A stretch of 64,000 nucleotides of DNA from Wuchereria bancrofti (lineage: Eukaryota > Nematoda > Chromadorea > Rhabditida > Onchocercidae), in assembly GCA_005281725.1 (NCBI GenBank), contig SSBO01000012.1:5161564-5225563 (forward strand). Direction: 5' to 3'. Each line of letters opens with the position of its first letter. Within the stretch, counting starts at the first letter, position 1. The translations under genes were made by a program, and so were the position numbers. The notes beneath the pieces were generated by a model. The model was not told the origin of the DNA and searched no databases. It saw only the letters and a list, made by a program, of their open reading frames with translations. Of the stretch, positions 41,640-62,289 are shown piece after piece.

Positions 41640-44600
41640 TCAGTGCCCTTGCACTAGTTTCTGTAGTGCCAGTTGCGGATTCTGAAGCACTTCCCTTATT
41701 GGACTACGGCCATCTGCTCCAAATGAGGAACCGAATAATCCGGATTTAGTCGCTGTTTCCAATTCGGAGTTTTTCGCTGTTTCCTGATTTTTCAAGACCC
41801 TATAAAACGATTGATCTTTGAATCTAATTTTCAAAAAAAAAAAACTGTACTTTTTCGGCGCAAATTTCGTAACAATGGAAGTGGTGCTGCTAAAAACTTG
41901 CTGCAATTTCATAAACTGGAAGTAATTTTATGGATAAAATTATTTGCATGTATTTTTAAAAATATAAAAAATGGGTTAAAGAAATAAAATTCATTTTAAA
42001 TTAGAACTCATTGTATTTATAGTATATTTCATTATTTTAATTTATTAATAATATCACAAAATAGTTATTGTTTTTAGATGAATAGTTTCTCCAGTTTCAG
42101 TAAAGCAAACAATACATTAAATATAAAAATCTATCAGCGAAATTAAAGTGCATAAGAATGTCTTACACTGAAACTGTATTAGCAAGCTGCTAGTGGAAAT
42201 GGGCATCTTTCTAGACCGTTACTTACTGAGCTCTACTTTGAAAAGCGTCGACTTCAAATTTGTACTAGCAACTAAAATCTATGTTGCGGAATTTTTGTGA
42301 ATGTACTAGAAGATCAGGTGGAACAATAGAGAGTCAGGAAAGAGTGAAAATGTGAAAAAAGAGCTCTTGGTTGCTTTTGTCCTGCAACTTTTTTTATTCC
42401 CTGAATCATTCAAGTAGAAAGGAACGCCTCATAAGTCATAAATTAAGTAAAAAAAAAAACTGCGGATTCGAAGAACGCGAAAAGCTTGACCTCCATTGCT
42501 TAGTGACTCAACCAATTATTTCATGAGATCGTGATTTAAACATCAGACAAGAAATTAACGTTTCTTTTTTGTTAGCTCACCGATAAAAGTTTACAAATGC
42601 AATAAAATTCCTGGTTAGATTTAAATGAATTTCAGAATTGTAATTAAGAGTTTGCAAATAGTTATTTTTTAAAAATATATCATTTTAATCGTTGTTGAGA
42701 CATACCGTCGTGCAAACACTTCTTTCTCCGATGGCCACTCACAATCAGCACCTTGATAAATAGGTCTCGGGGAATTCCAAAAAACTTTCCCACCGAATCC
42801 AGCATTTTCAAGAAATTTCACGACTTCTTCGTTATATTTCTGGAATTACAAGATTATTTCATTCAGATTTAAAGATTCAATTTATACAAAATGATAAAAC
42901 AAGAATGAATAAGTAATCAGGTTACTTGGTAAAACATCATTGGATGGCGAGCATATACACTTAACGATAGCCTGTTTGCATCAGTTATAACCATGTATTG
43001 ATATAGTTTTTCCTTTTCCTCTACATCTGATGTATTCGTATAATTTGGCCCGACACTAATTATATTAACTGAAATTCTCAGCAAGCTTTAATAACACTAT
43101 TTCAATAATGGAATATCGATGTCTGGTTGTATAATAATATATGAATGCTTTTTAATTTAAATTTCAGATACAAACGTTATTCACATTGTCGAGGATAAAA
43201 ATATTCCTCAGTATACATCCAGTACTGCCCAGCACCAACTTTATTCAGATCTCTTTTGTAAGTCTCAATTGGACCATTTTTTGTTATTACTCGATAAGCT
43301 TCTTCGATCGAAAACCCATCCTCACCCATTACCGAATTCGGCTTGACTGCAAGTTTAAATATTATTCAACTGCTCTCAGTCATTTAAATAACAAATAGTA
43401 CTGACTGAGCACAAAATTCTACCTTATACTTGATTGAAAAACTAACTGAAACTAATTAACTGAAAAACTTATTCAAAGTATAGCAGAATGCAAGAGTCTT
43501 TATTAAAAAAGTTTCACTAGTAATATATGCTAAGATCGAAGTACTGGGAAAACAGAATGTTGTAGAGATGTCTGCTACCATATCGCCATTAAATTAATAA
43601 ATCGAAAAAACTCACAATATGCAACTGGACAAAACATGTCCGTTCTGTGCACATCGAAACTTATCGCTGCTTTGTACACCTGTAATACAAAAAAAAACTA
43701 AACGAATAAAACAACTGCTGCATTACACACAAAAATTTAAAGCGGTTTTGAATTCAAAACAATACGTCACTGTTTAATATAGTTAATGATAGTTAGTACA
43801 GTTAATGAACAATTACAACAGCATAATAATATTTACACAAAAATTCCTTCATACACACACATACACGCACACAAACCATTTCATGTCACTTGAAATCTTC
43901 GTTATTTAAATCTAATTAATTAATTATTCTTGACTTTTGAAATTAAATTGTTGTAGCTGGAGAGGCACGACATCAAAGAGAAGCATAGAGATATTACTAT
44001 TTTGATGCAAATATAAAGATGACAACCTGATACCATCGACCCATAATTTGTGAAGATGGCACATCAATAGTTTCAACATTATTTTGCATCATATTGCTTA
44101 TACCACCAATGATGCCAGCTAAGGCATTGATATCCATCTAAAGAGCTGTTTATTTCGGAATTGATAGAGTAAGGGCGAAATTTCGTCATTTCTCTTGATA
44201 TCTAGTCAAGTTTGCTTTTGCAGGTTACAGTGCAGTGATCCTGATAGCTTATTATTAGAATGTGAAGAAATAGACAAAAATTTAAGTGCATTAATAAAAT
44301 GTTGATTTTAAAAGAGAAATACGATAATAATTAGTTATCACTAATAGTATGAAGTATGAAAAATTTAAGTTATGAACAATATTCTATTTCATTTAAATAT
44401 GTCAAAAAATCGTTATATATTTTGAACTTCAGAATTTTAACCATTTTGCTAATGGTGATTTCTCAATGACAGTTTTCCAAAATGGATAGATCTTCAAATG
44501 ACCATTTCAAAAGTGGTTAATAAATACATACTTCCAGGAATTATTCGGCAAATTCTCAACTCATATAATTTTGAAAAACTGTAAATCGACTTACCGGATT

Positions 44601-44663
44601 TTCACCGATGGCTTCAACATAGCTTACCATAAGAATAGGTAACGAGAATAGCAGTACTATCAT
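41640..44663 (-). CDS. Secreted lipocalin-like protein (280 aa, shortest member)
   Basis: Seven exons: 44663-44595, 44137-44027, 43679-43616, 43346-43185, 43068-42926, 42839-42706, 41799-41640; sum 843 nt. Signal peptide MIVLLFSLPILMVSYVEA. It lacks the long low-complexity extension: the barrel motif SSQIMGRWYQVYKAAISF follows within about 45 residues. The second strand keeps the Cys (MFCPVAY). Then comes YRVITKNGPIETYKRD, a core strand QYMVITDANRLSLSVYARHP that matches the shared F-A-R-D-P block with H for D, and a helix FLENAGFGGKVF ending in a Cys (GADCEWPS). A 60-residue polar C-terminal tail (ETAKNSELETATKSG...) is unique to this copy. It is the most diverged complete member. Same strand and same phase-0 junction after the G-x-W exon as the 402-aa and 539-aa genes. 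Confidence 0.85.
43851..43875. repeat. CA-rich microsatellite
   Basis: Imperfect (CA)n run inside the intron between exons 2 and 3 of the 280-aa lipocalin-like gene. Simple sequence only. Confidence 0.7.
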
Positions 44664-46592
44664 TGTATCGAAAGAAGTCGATTGTGGGTTGTTGTACAGT
44701 GAATTGAGCACTAATATTATGTTGTGTGGGGCTGCTCAATGGGATGAGGTTGTTGACCTACGAATTAAACTTCATTCATCTGTTCACTGATCTTGAAATT
44801 TATAATGTTGAATATAGGTTAATATTACTTCCATCATTCCTTTTTACAAGAACCACTTTTTGTTTTCTTATGGGATAGCACCCACAAACAATGTATGTAT
44901 AAATGCTCAGTACCATTATATTTCAACTTCTGCTGTTTCTAAAGGAATAAAGGAATACACCAAGATTACCGCATTTTATGTCCACCTTACATTTGTTCGA
45001 ATTTTTTTTTTCTTTTGTATGTAAGAAATATATCATCCAATGCAAGATTTTATCTGCATCCCCTTGGCCTGCATCAATTTACCTTTATTATTATATTTCG
45101 TCAATAAATATCAATACCTTTTTTTCAATATAGAAAGGAGTTATTTTTACATGCCAATGAAATCAGTGATAAGCGTTCTTCCATGTCACCTATAAAGTGA
45201 ATCGATTTAGTAGCTATTATTTTTTACGAATTAACGATTACTGAATACCAGTAAAAATTTCAGAGAAACTTTCAAAACCTAGGAAGACGTGGTTGTTACA
45301 GAGAGAATCGTTTTCAAATTCGAATTTCATCCTTATGATGTAATTGACGTGTGAGGGCAAAAATTATCCTTGATCATTCATATCTCTTTTAAGTGACATT
45401 TAAACTACCGATATAAATTAACAGTTCTAAAGTAATAGAGTCAAACCAAATTTTCCCTTTTTAGGAAGTTGGAATTATCTCACAAATTTAATTTTCTCAG
45501 TGGCATAAGAACGATGATTTTGAATAACTGTATCAGTTTTCACTTAATATAATCACTTAGATGTATTTTACAATTTTTCGAGGTGGCTTTCTGCACCTTT
45601 GCAATTTCAAATGACAAGAAGCTGTACTGCATGTAGGAGACATGAAAGTAGGATCTTTTCTTGTGTTAACAGCAACAGTTCAGCATTTGAAAGGTAAGTT
45701 CAGTGTAGGCGTTCTAAATGCATCAAAATAAATTTTGAAATATTTTAATAGACAGTGAAAATTATATCACAGAACTTTCAGTAAGAAAAAAGATTGTCCA
45801 TAATTCAATGAAAACAAATTAAAAACATATTACATCAGTGGTTCTTTGATATATCCCTAATGTTTCACATTAATTACAGTTTGATAATCAAACAAAAATT
45901 TCAGCTAACAATTCAAAAGTTTTAGCAAGTCATCAACCACGTAAGTAATACCCAGAAGATAGTTGCATTATTTAACATGTTTTTTGCATGTTAAAAAAGT
46001 GCAAAAAACACAGGGCGAAGTCAGATACAACTGACTGCTTTAACTAATAAACATTTATTGGACATTCGTAACTTGCCTAGTAAGCAGTATTTTGAAGCGT
46101 ATAATTTAGATATATCTGAATATCTTGAAACCATATCGAAAATAATATTAAATCCTTGCTTGTTAGGTAGTTTCTTTTTTTTTTTAATTCTGATTCTTAC
46201 TATGATTGAAAGTGACGGCATTACTAGTTCATGTTTTTCTTAACCAAAAGAATTCAGTTTGATTTTATCATCAAAATAAATTTTGGTTAAAATTTCAAAT
46301 CACCTGCACGATGTGGTTGGGATTAAAATAACGGAAGAATTATAATAAATTTGTGAATGATGTAAACAAAGTCCATTAAATTCCTGTTTGGTCGCTTTAC
46401 AATTCTGTTCAGAATTCAGTTCGATTTTATCAAACAGCAAAAAACAAGAAGTGCCGATTTTTTTTTTGATTTCTCAAATAGAGTTTTGCTCGCTCTTCGA
46501 CGTTTCGAAAGATAGATCAAAAAATATTAAAAAAAGTAAACAAACCAAATAAAGCCGATAGAAAATAAATTCGTCTTGATAAGTAACAAAGT
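44664..46592. other. Intergenic region within lipocalin-like array
   Basis: About 1.9 kb, AT-rich, no exon or repeat of note. It should contain the promoter of the 280-aa gene and the 3' UTR of the 552-aa gene. Confidence 0.45.
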
Positions 46593-49500
46593 TCAAGTTA
46601 AACGTTTACTAGGTCCAAATACTTCGAAAGTACTGTCGGCATACTGACAAGAGCTATAGCTAGCTGGTTGTAGCATATTAAAAGCTCTAATGAAACCATT
46701 AATAAAACCTTGATCTTCTAACCACCGCAGCACTTCTTGTTCGTATTTCGCTTTAAATTTATCCGGATCTCGAACTAACACTGTTACTGGATATTTCACC
46801 CAATTTGACACGACTGCCCATTCATACTGTGGATTGCCAAATGGATCCGTTCCTTCTGGACCCAACTTGTAAATCCAAACTGCAAATATTCATAACAGAA
46901 CTTTTGTTACCTTTATCAGTTCATAAAAAAGGCACTACTTGAAAGATGATACACAAAAAAAAAGACTTTAGGAAACTATAATTACCAAAATTAAGATTTG
47001 GCCCCAAATTTTAAAATAAGCTGTTATTCAGTTGTTTTTGAAGCAGCAAGACAAATTTCATCCTTGCTCTCAATCGATCGGCCTTATCCTATCCTCCAGA
47101 ATCAACTGTGTTTTAGCTCCATCCAGGTGAACAAAGAATTACGTATTCTGAGAATGTAACAGAAAAATGAGATGAGTCGGATTAGGACATAACTTGAGTC
47201 TGACAAACATTAAGATGATAATAAAATAAAAAAAGTGATCAGACTAACTAACATGGTTGTGCATCAGGAGTTTCTGAGCTGTGTAATTGCAGCATGGCAT
47301 CTTTATTACCTCCTCGAAAGGCATAACCGATTGAATAACGTACGGGACCAAATTCACTCCCCTCGCGGTAAATTTTCAGTGCAGTGAAAGTAGCGGTCTT
47401 ATCGTTCTTTGTTAAACCACCATCTGTATCAAAAAATTTTAATCAGTTTAGCTTGAGGGCTACTTATTATGGCACTAATTATCTTCGACGTGATTTTTTG
47501 TGTTTTGGTTATTAATCAAAACAGTAAAAATAAGCTCAGTTATTAAATCCTTGCTTTTTATGGCTTCATACCACTAAATAGACTGCACTATAGGAAATAA
47601 CCTCAAGATTATTGGTTGAAATATATTCACATTTTATGCAAAATCATTTCAAGTAATCTAATTTCATTGTTAACACCAAAAAAAAAAAAAAAAAGAATGG
47701 AAGAATGATAAACGAACAGTGATGTACAACACAACGTTGTTCAGTAGCGCGTGGACTGTTGATACCTTCAAACCATCTTCCCATAAATTTGTGCAAGTCG
47801 AAATCTTCAGGTGTTGGTGGTAAAAGTGCATCAGTGACGTTATCGGCAAGAGTCTGCAACTGCTCCGGTGGTATCACATCAGCCAGTGTTGTGCCATTCG
47901 AAATACGGCGTGTTATTGAACCTACATTTAAATATTATGCATGCAGTATATGTGGGAAATATTGTCCATATTGCAACACAAGGTCTTTCATGAATTGTTA
48001 CGTGAAACCGAAAACAGACCAATAAGTTGGACAACATCTATTTGACCCTGTTCATTACGAGGTATGCCACCCGGTAACAGTGGGAAGCCAGGTATTCGTG
48101 GCAGTCCCGCGTGAGCTGGTCCACGTGCACCACCAGCACCAAGCGCTGCCGCTACTCCAGAAAGTACTCGCTGCGCAGCATTCTGTTGCCGACGAATTCC
48201 GGAACGAGAGGTACTCTGTGCTATAGCTTCAGCTTCAGCATCCGTTGAGTATGAAATAGCTGTATCACCGGAACCACTTGTTCCCAATACACTAGGAATG
48301 CCCTGTGATAGGGCATCAGCTACACCAGCTATAATGGAACTTTTAGTCTTAATGATTTGTCGAAAACTAGGTCACATTCAAGAGCCTGAAAACAGAACTC
48401 TAAAATGAGAACTTCTGACAAAAACATGCCAATAAAGAAAAAAGATAATTTACTGTTAAGATAAAAGGGTTTTATATTTAAAAGTCTCCAAATCAATAAT
48501 TTGTAAAACAACTTACTGTCTTGAACCAGCTTCCTTATTGAACTTGATAGCAAGCCAATAAGGCCATTCTCCCCAGGAGTAGCATCAGGTAAGGGGATAC
48601 TGCCTGTTCCGCGATAATGCGTGGGACCTGTTGCTTCGTTGTACAACTGGTTCAGCTGATTTCCAAATGCTGGATTTGCTTGTGATAATACATCTGTAAA
48701 TCAAGTTGATTTGTATTCAAATTACAATTAGCTTTATAAATTTCACTGAATATATACGAACCATTCGGTGAAGTTGAGGGTGACAGATTTCCGGAAATAT
48801 GCTCCAGTGGCAAACCTTGTACAGGTATTCCTGCAGCTCTCAATTCCTAAAATTTTAAATTGAAGCATTTTTGGCAATTATTTCTGATGCTAAAATTTAT
48901 ATCTTTCCTTTATATACGAGAAGGAACCTGGATAGCGCCTGCGAAACCATCCGGATGATTACCAGTCAAACCAGGTATGCCGAAACTGTCGAGACCGAAA
49001 AATTTGATGAGTTGGTTTTGTACATCTGGTGGTATATTTATCGGAGGTGGTGGTGGTGGTGTTGTTATGGGACGCGGTACAAACTGTTGCTCCGTAACTG
49101 GTGACTAAATATTTCATTTTATGATTTTTCTTATTTTAGAGAAGCAGATTACAGTTTTAAATGTTTCACTATGATTTCACAAAATTTATATTAAATTGTC
49201 AAATATAAAAGAACTGCGAAATTTGAATCATGTAAGGAAATTTCAGACGTCTATTATAATACCAGTCATGTACGTTCATTCAAAGTAAAGTTGAGACCCC
49301 GTTGTTCTTCTTTTTACCTTAAACTGTTGAAATCGGACAATTCATGAGATGGTTGCACTCATTCGACGGGTTTTTTTTAAATTGAAAGTAACAATGAAGT
49401 TATAGAAGCAGTGGGGCAGTACAGACTGCTTGAAGTTTCTTACGCTCTTATATTGTTCCTGCTAAAAAGTTTCATGGAGTCCACTTATAATATACTTTTA

Positions 49501-49954
49501 CGGTAGTGTTCAGAAATGTTTACTTTTTCCAACTTTATTTTCTCTTCATATCGTAAGTAGGAGACGTATGAACGGAGGTACAACAACTCAACATGGAAAC
49601 ACAAATCCAGATAATCAGCAAAAACTTAAGCTTCAAAACCATTTAGAGAATTTTGTCGCAGCAAAATATAAATTACTTATTAAAATATTTCGCATGTAAA
49701 CTTGCCGGTGGTATAACGGGAAGTTGCGCAGCGGGGGTCAATAAAGGGCGATTTCCTATATGTGGCTTTTGAGAACGATTAGCCGATGCAGTTTGTGTTG
49801 ATGACGATTGTATAGCACGTGGTGGTACTATTTCCTTCATAAAATTTGGTTTTCCATTGTGTGGAGCTAGTCTAATTGTTATCGGTTGTTCACTGATATC
49901 TGCATGTGTTACACCAGTAGCAATTAGCAGTACACTAACTATCCTCATAATCAT
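46593..49954 (-). CDS. Secreted lipocalin-like protein (552 aa, Pro/Gly-rich extension)
   Basis: Eight exons: 49954-49706, 49104-48928, 48846-48762, 48693-48517, 48328-48020, 47921-47718, 47423-47253, 46879-46593; sum 1659 nt. Signal peptide MIMRIVSVLLIATGVTHA. Residues about 19-325 are a long extension with a run of five prolines (ITTPPPPPPINIPP region, from GGT repeats at 49042-49060), an Ala/Gly block (GVAAALGAGGARGPAHAGLP) and IPGFPLLPGG. The barrel begins DLHKFMGRWFEGINSPRATE, here without the intron that splits this point in the paralogues. It continues QRCVVHH, KTATFTALKIYREG, YSIGYAFRGG, WIYKLGPEG, YEWAVVSNWVKYPVTVLV plus RDP, and closes WLEDQGFINGFIRAFNMLQP with a last Cys (YSSCQY). 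Intron 1 appears to use a GC donor (CCG/GCAAGT); a GT donor four bases on would break frame. Function as a secreted ligand carrier or cuticle-space protein is inferred. Confidence 0.86.
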
Positions 49955-52658
49955 TGTTTCCTTCGTCTAAAAAGAAGCTAACGTCAGAAATACCTAGTTC
50001 AAGGCTTCGCCACCTGTGCATAACATCTAAAACAATGGAGCTACAAATTTGCAATTTTGCGAATATCATGAAGACGATAACAAAGCAGACACTCGAATTT
50101 CCAAAGTGACTTTCATTTCCCATAGTAAATAATTATTCAACATAATCATTGTGATACGGTGAATAACAATAATAACTCTCTCCTAAATCTTGAATTTATT
50201 ACCGAACAGACTTTTTTTTGCTAACTAGTTTAAATTGAATCTAGTTAATTTCTGTCCAAATCTATTTAAATTTTAAGCTTAAAAGGAAGTGAAACATAAC
50301 TGGTGGTACTCTCGACTAATATGACTTCTTTGCAATCAAATTTGGATCAAAATGTTTTCACTCGACATTTTGAAATTTGAATATCAAAACTGGGGCGTTA
50401 AAACGAAATCTCTATAGTGAAGGAGTGAGCTGGATCAGCACTACGATGTGTGCTGGATGAATGTGTTATGTATGTATGTTATGGGTGTGTATGGATGGAT
50501 ACGATCTGGTAATCATTATGATGGCTCACTGCTTACGGGGAATGAAAGTTATCTCTTTAAAAAACAGGGACTGTACAATTCTTCCAGTTATTCACAGAAA
50601 TAGATAGTATGATAGGACTTTCTTCAAAGTGTCGTCACTGTAACACATGGAGTAATCAAAATTTCCAACGGACAGTTGTAAAAAAAATAAATAACAGTTA
50701 ATGTAAGAATCTATCCTTTATTTTGGTCACGTCACAAACTCCTAAATCATATACAATAAAAAGTGAAATTAAAACTATCCACATTTAATATGGACTGTTC
50801 TACACGCAGTAACAATTAATGTTTTATACATTAATATGACCGCCCATCAGTACTACAAGTCAGTGAAACATCAGTGTAGTTGATTAACTGAATAATCTTT
50901 TTAATAGACAAATTGAAAATGATAGCGCGATGATGGTTGAAATAGTGTCATTTCACTTGAAAGCTTACCATGAAATTACTCCAACAATCAGCAGTTTATC
51001 AACTTCAGTGTTATACAGCATACCAAGCACATAAAATGAACAAAGTTATGGAATACAAAAATTGAAAAGAGAGTATTATTTGGAACTGTGCTTCACTGCA
51101 ATTGTAAAAAGGTACAAGGAGCAGCTGTCGGTGATTGTATATGAATTTCTAAAAGGCAGAAACTTAATTATGTCAAGGGCAATGGGAAGAATACCAACTA
51201 GAGCACGACAATGATACTTCTCATTTTGCGTGCGGGAATGGTTCGTATTGAAATGACCCAAATAAAAACTACCAAACACAACACTTGGCTACATCGGCAA
51301 AATCTTTTATATATTCGGGCAAAGATAACAAATCCTGTGGTACGTGTCTCTGCTCACGTCCTACAGTGTCGACCATGCCCTACAGTTATTTCTTAGTAAA
51401 CCCAACTTCAATTCCCACTCTCTTCATCCTCAAATCTGTCCTCCCTACTCAGGAATTCCACTCTTGAAATTGTCCTTATTAACAATCTAACAACTAAACT
51501 GGAATTACTCAAAATCACCAAAACACACAACCCAAAAGACAAACCCACTCGATAAAACTATCGAAATTAAAGTAGTCGAATAAGCATTTTTTTTTTGGAA
51601 TATGCAAAACGAACAATAATAGTTTATCTGCCTTCATTCGTGATAACAATTCTAAGAGACAAAAAAATTTATTAACAAATTCAGGATGTGCGTATGGAGA
51701 CGAACTATGATGAAACGTCTCGAGTTTGCTTATGTACGCAATAAAACATAAATAACACGACAATCAGAAACGGAGGAACAAGAAAATAGTTTGAAAACAA
51801 AGCAAGAAATTCATATACTAAATCAGACAGTTCACTGCTAAAAACGATTCCTCTCCAGTTGAGAAGATTCGAAATACCACGCACAGTTTTGTGTCCAACA
51901 TAGGAAATAAGTCTAACTCATTAGATAAAAGTGCACTCACAATAATAGGAAAAGTGGGAAAAAAGATACTTCTCTCTAATACGGATGTTATTTTACACGC
52001 AGTGAAATGGACACTTACAGCTTATGGTTAAAAAAATTCTCTCAAATAATAAACCACATTAGTATGAAATAATGAAAACAGAACAAAAGAGAAAAATAAC
52101 AGACAGTACAAAGTCGGAAAAGCTTAGACCAAATCGAATGAAGCTTGGCACTACTAATGAGAGAAATCTCCAGTGATTGAAGGATTACGTAGCCTGGGAA
52201 AACGGGATGACGATTATGATACAACATTGGTTCAAACGCACAAATATGTGCCCACTGATACCACCTTGCACAAATTTACAACTATTTCACTCCAGTAATG
52301 TAACACTGTTGCAAAAGATAAACAGAGCTTAGATGCAAAAAAGACATCAGACAGCAATTGGCATCACAGATGCAGAAGAAAACTGAAACTTTACTTAAGA
52401 ATTGAGAAGCAAGAGCAACAGCATGATAAACTGAAGAATGTTTTTCCTCATAATGAACAAATAAAATCACCGCAACTAAATATACTACTGAATGGCTTTC
52501 ACGAAATTTAATAATTTGCAATTTCGCATTTCTCCAGAAATCTCAGAGAACAATAGTAATTATTAAGCACCATGCCGCGTTATTGTTCACAAGAAATAAT
52601 TGCTCAGATACGCCGTAAGGAAGCGTAACTACATTATTAAAAAATAGCATCGAAAGCA
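49955..52658. other. Intergenic region between array and USP7
   Basis: About 2.7 kb with no gene recognised. It should contain the promoter of the 552-aa gene and the USP7 3' UTR. Open frames on both strands are short with noncoding-like composition. Confidence 0.45.
49967..49976 (-). promoter_or_regulatory. Likely spliced-leader acceptor of 552-aa lipocalin-like gene
   Basis: The minus strand reads CTTCTTTTTAG twelve bases before the ATG at 49954, with no coding exon needed upstream. It is consistent with trans-splicing. Confidence 0.45.
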
Positions 52659-60410
<7,752 letters not shown>

Positions 60411-60420
60411 CTAAAAAAAG
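60411..60420 (-). promoter_or_regulatory. Likely spliced-leader acceptor abutting USP7 ATG
   Basis: The minus strand reads CTTTTTTTAG immediately followed by ATG (60410). The acceptor-ATG contact with no upstream coding exon fits trans-splicing and supports this start. An upstream cis-spliced noncoding exon cannot be excluded. Confidence 0.5.
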
Positions 60421-62289
60421 AAAGAACAAATATTTCTCTTGGAATAAAGTGATCCAGATTGCCTAACTTCTCAACGCTTCGTATGCTAATTGCAAAAAAT
60501 AAAAGTTTTTGTAAGAATCTGCAGTGATAAAATGGAAGAAATCTACAGTCCAAGATCTCATTAAATCCAAAAGATAAAAAAATTCTCCTGTATTTTAACT
60601 ATACTCCTAATTTACTTTCAAATACTTCGGGTGCTACGGTATTACAGTGCCGTTTATAATGAGCTCGCTTGATAAATACACAGATCCAGAAAACGCGCTT
60701 ACCACCGACTGCCACACCCAACAGAACCGTCTCGAATGCAACGCACACGCTCACTCGCCTTCCCCGACAACCTCCAGCCCTACAATAACACGCACCAATA
60801 CTTCACGACCGCTTCTTAAGCTGCAACAGTCATATACTGAAAAGTACTGTAGCGGCGAGTTTCGTTTCAAGACTCGAACAGAATAGAACAGCTTATGTGT
60901 CAGAGAAGGAGAGAAAGGGGAAATACTTAGGGCAAAATGAATGTTACGGAAGTCAGAATAAATTCAGGAAAGTTCTCGGTAGTACTTCCAAGTACGTAGC
61001 CATTCCTTCTGTCTTGTTGTATTCCTACCGCAAAAAATACCCACCGATGCTCATCAATTACACAAATGCCCTTTCCCTAAAGATTCGATAGACTCTACAT
61101 CTATTCTCCGTCTTAGTAGACGCAATCCTCGGAATCATTCAGAATATATTTTGATCGACCGAAGCACACCTCCTGATGGTGCCACCACAACACTTCAAGA
61201 ATCACCTCTGCTTATCCCCCATTTCGCATACACATCCATGGCAGCAAACCGACCCGTAAAAATGCGACCTTTTCTGCGTCCGTTTGACACCAAATTATCG
61301 TTGATGAGTTACCCACACAGCATGGATGCAACAAACAACACCACAATACTCCAACCTAATGCTGCTAATAAAGGTGAAAAACTCTCATTACTTCCATTAC
61401 TTTTAATGACTTATGCTTCTATCTTCATATCATCTGGCATGTAAAAATCCAAAAGCACACAAAAAACTGTAGTGATAACCACTTTCCTAAATGCTGTTTT
61501 ACTAGACGAAATTTACTTCCTCACATGATTCATCTAGACTTGTATATCTTGCCATTTATGAAGCACAGCATTAATGATAATAACAGCAGCATAAGTAATT
61601 ACGAAGAACGTAATAAAATCCAGTGAACGGGTACAAAATCACGATGACATGGCAGTATATGCACAATTCAAAATGACTACTGTATTGTATAAAGGAATAC
61701 TGATGAGCATGATGTGCAACGCAGGAAATACCTATTCATTTAGGTACAGATATGAAATGTATGACTGTTTAGTCCATGTAGAAAATATTAAGCAACAGTG
61801 GGTAATACATCAGAAATGTGGGAAGTCTCTTCATAGCAATGTTGTAACGGTCTGATGAAATATTTCTCAAATTCGAAGATAAGCACCAATTATGAAAACA
61901 AGAATACTCAACATTACGCATGCTTTGAATCGAGTGAACCAACCAATGAAATGCTGGGTGCACTTTTAAACTAATTCATAAACATGATAAACCTAAAACA
62001 AAGAACCGTGCCTAATATTGGCATCTGCAGATGCCACTGAGATCAGATGAGTATTCTGTGCTCAAAACTTGGATTCTGAAGGCTATATACTCACATTCGA
62101 ATACAGATTTTTCAAATCAAATCCATATTAATTTATGACAAAAGCAGAAAATAATTTGCCATGTAAAAAATCTGCAATATGCAAATGGAAACCGAATGAT
62201 GCACAGATACCCCGACGTAGCAGATGACCGAACAAACCAATATGCAATTAATATATAACTTAACCAACGAAAAAGATATCAAATTATGG
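60421..62289. other. Intergenic region between USP7 and Vang
   Basis: About 1.9 kb holding the USP7 promoter and Vang 3' UTR, both genes on the minus strand. Slightly more GC-rich than neighbouring spacers (60690-60870, 61160-61360), where plus-strand Pro/Thr/Ser-rich frames arise, but no splice or homology support was found. Confidence 0.4.

Noticed and set aside
60647..61444. Plus-strand Thr/Ser/Pro-rich frames between USP7 and Vang
   Set aside because: Low-complexity translation, no splice support, no recognisable domain; probably intergenic.
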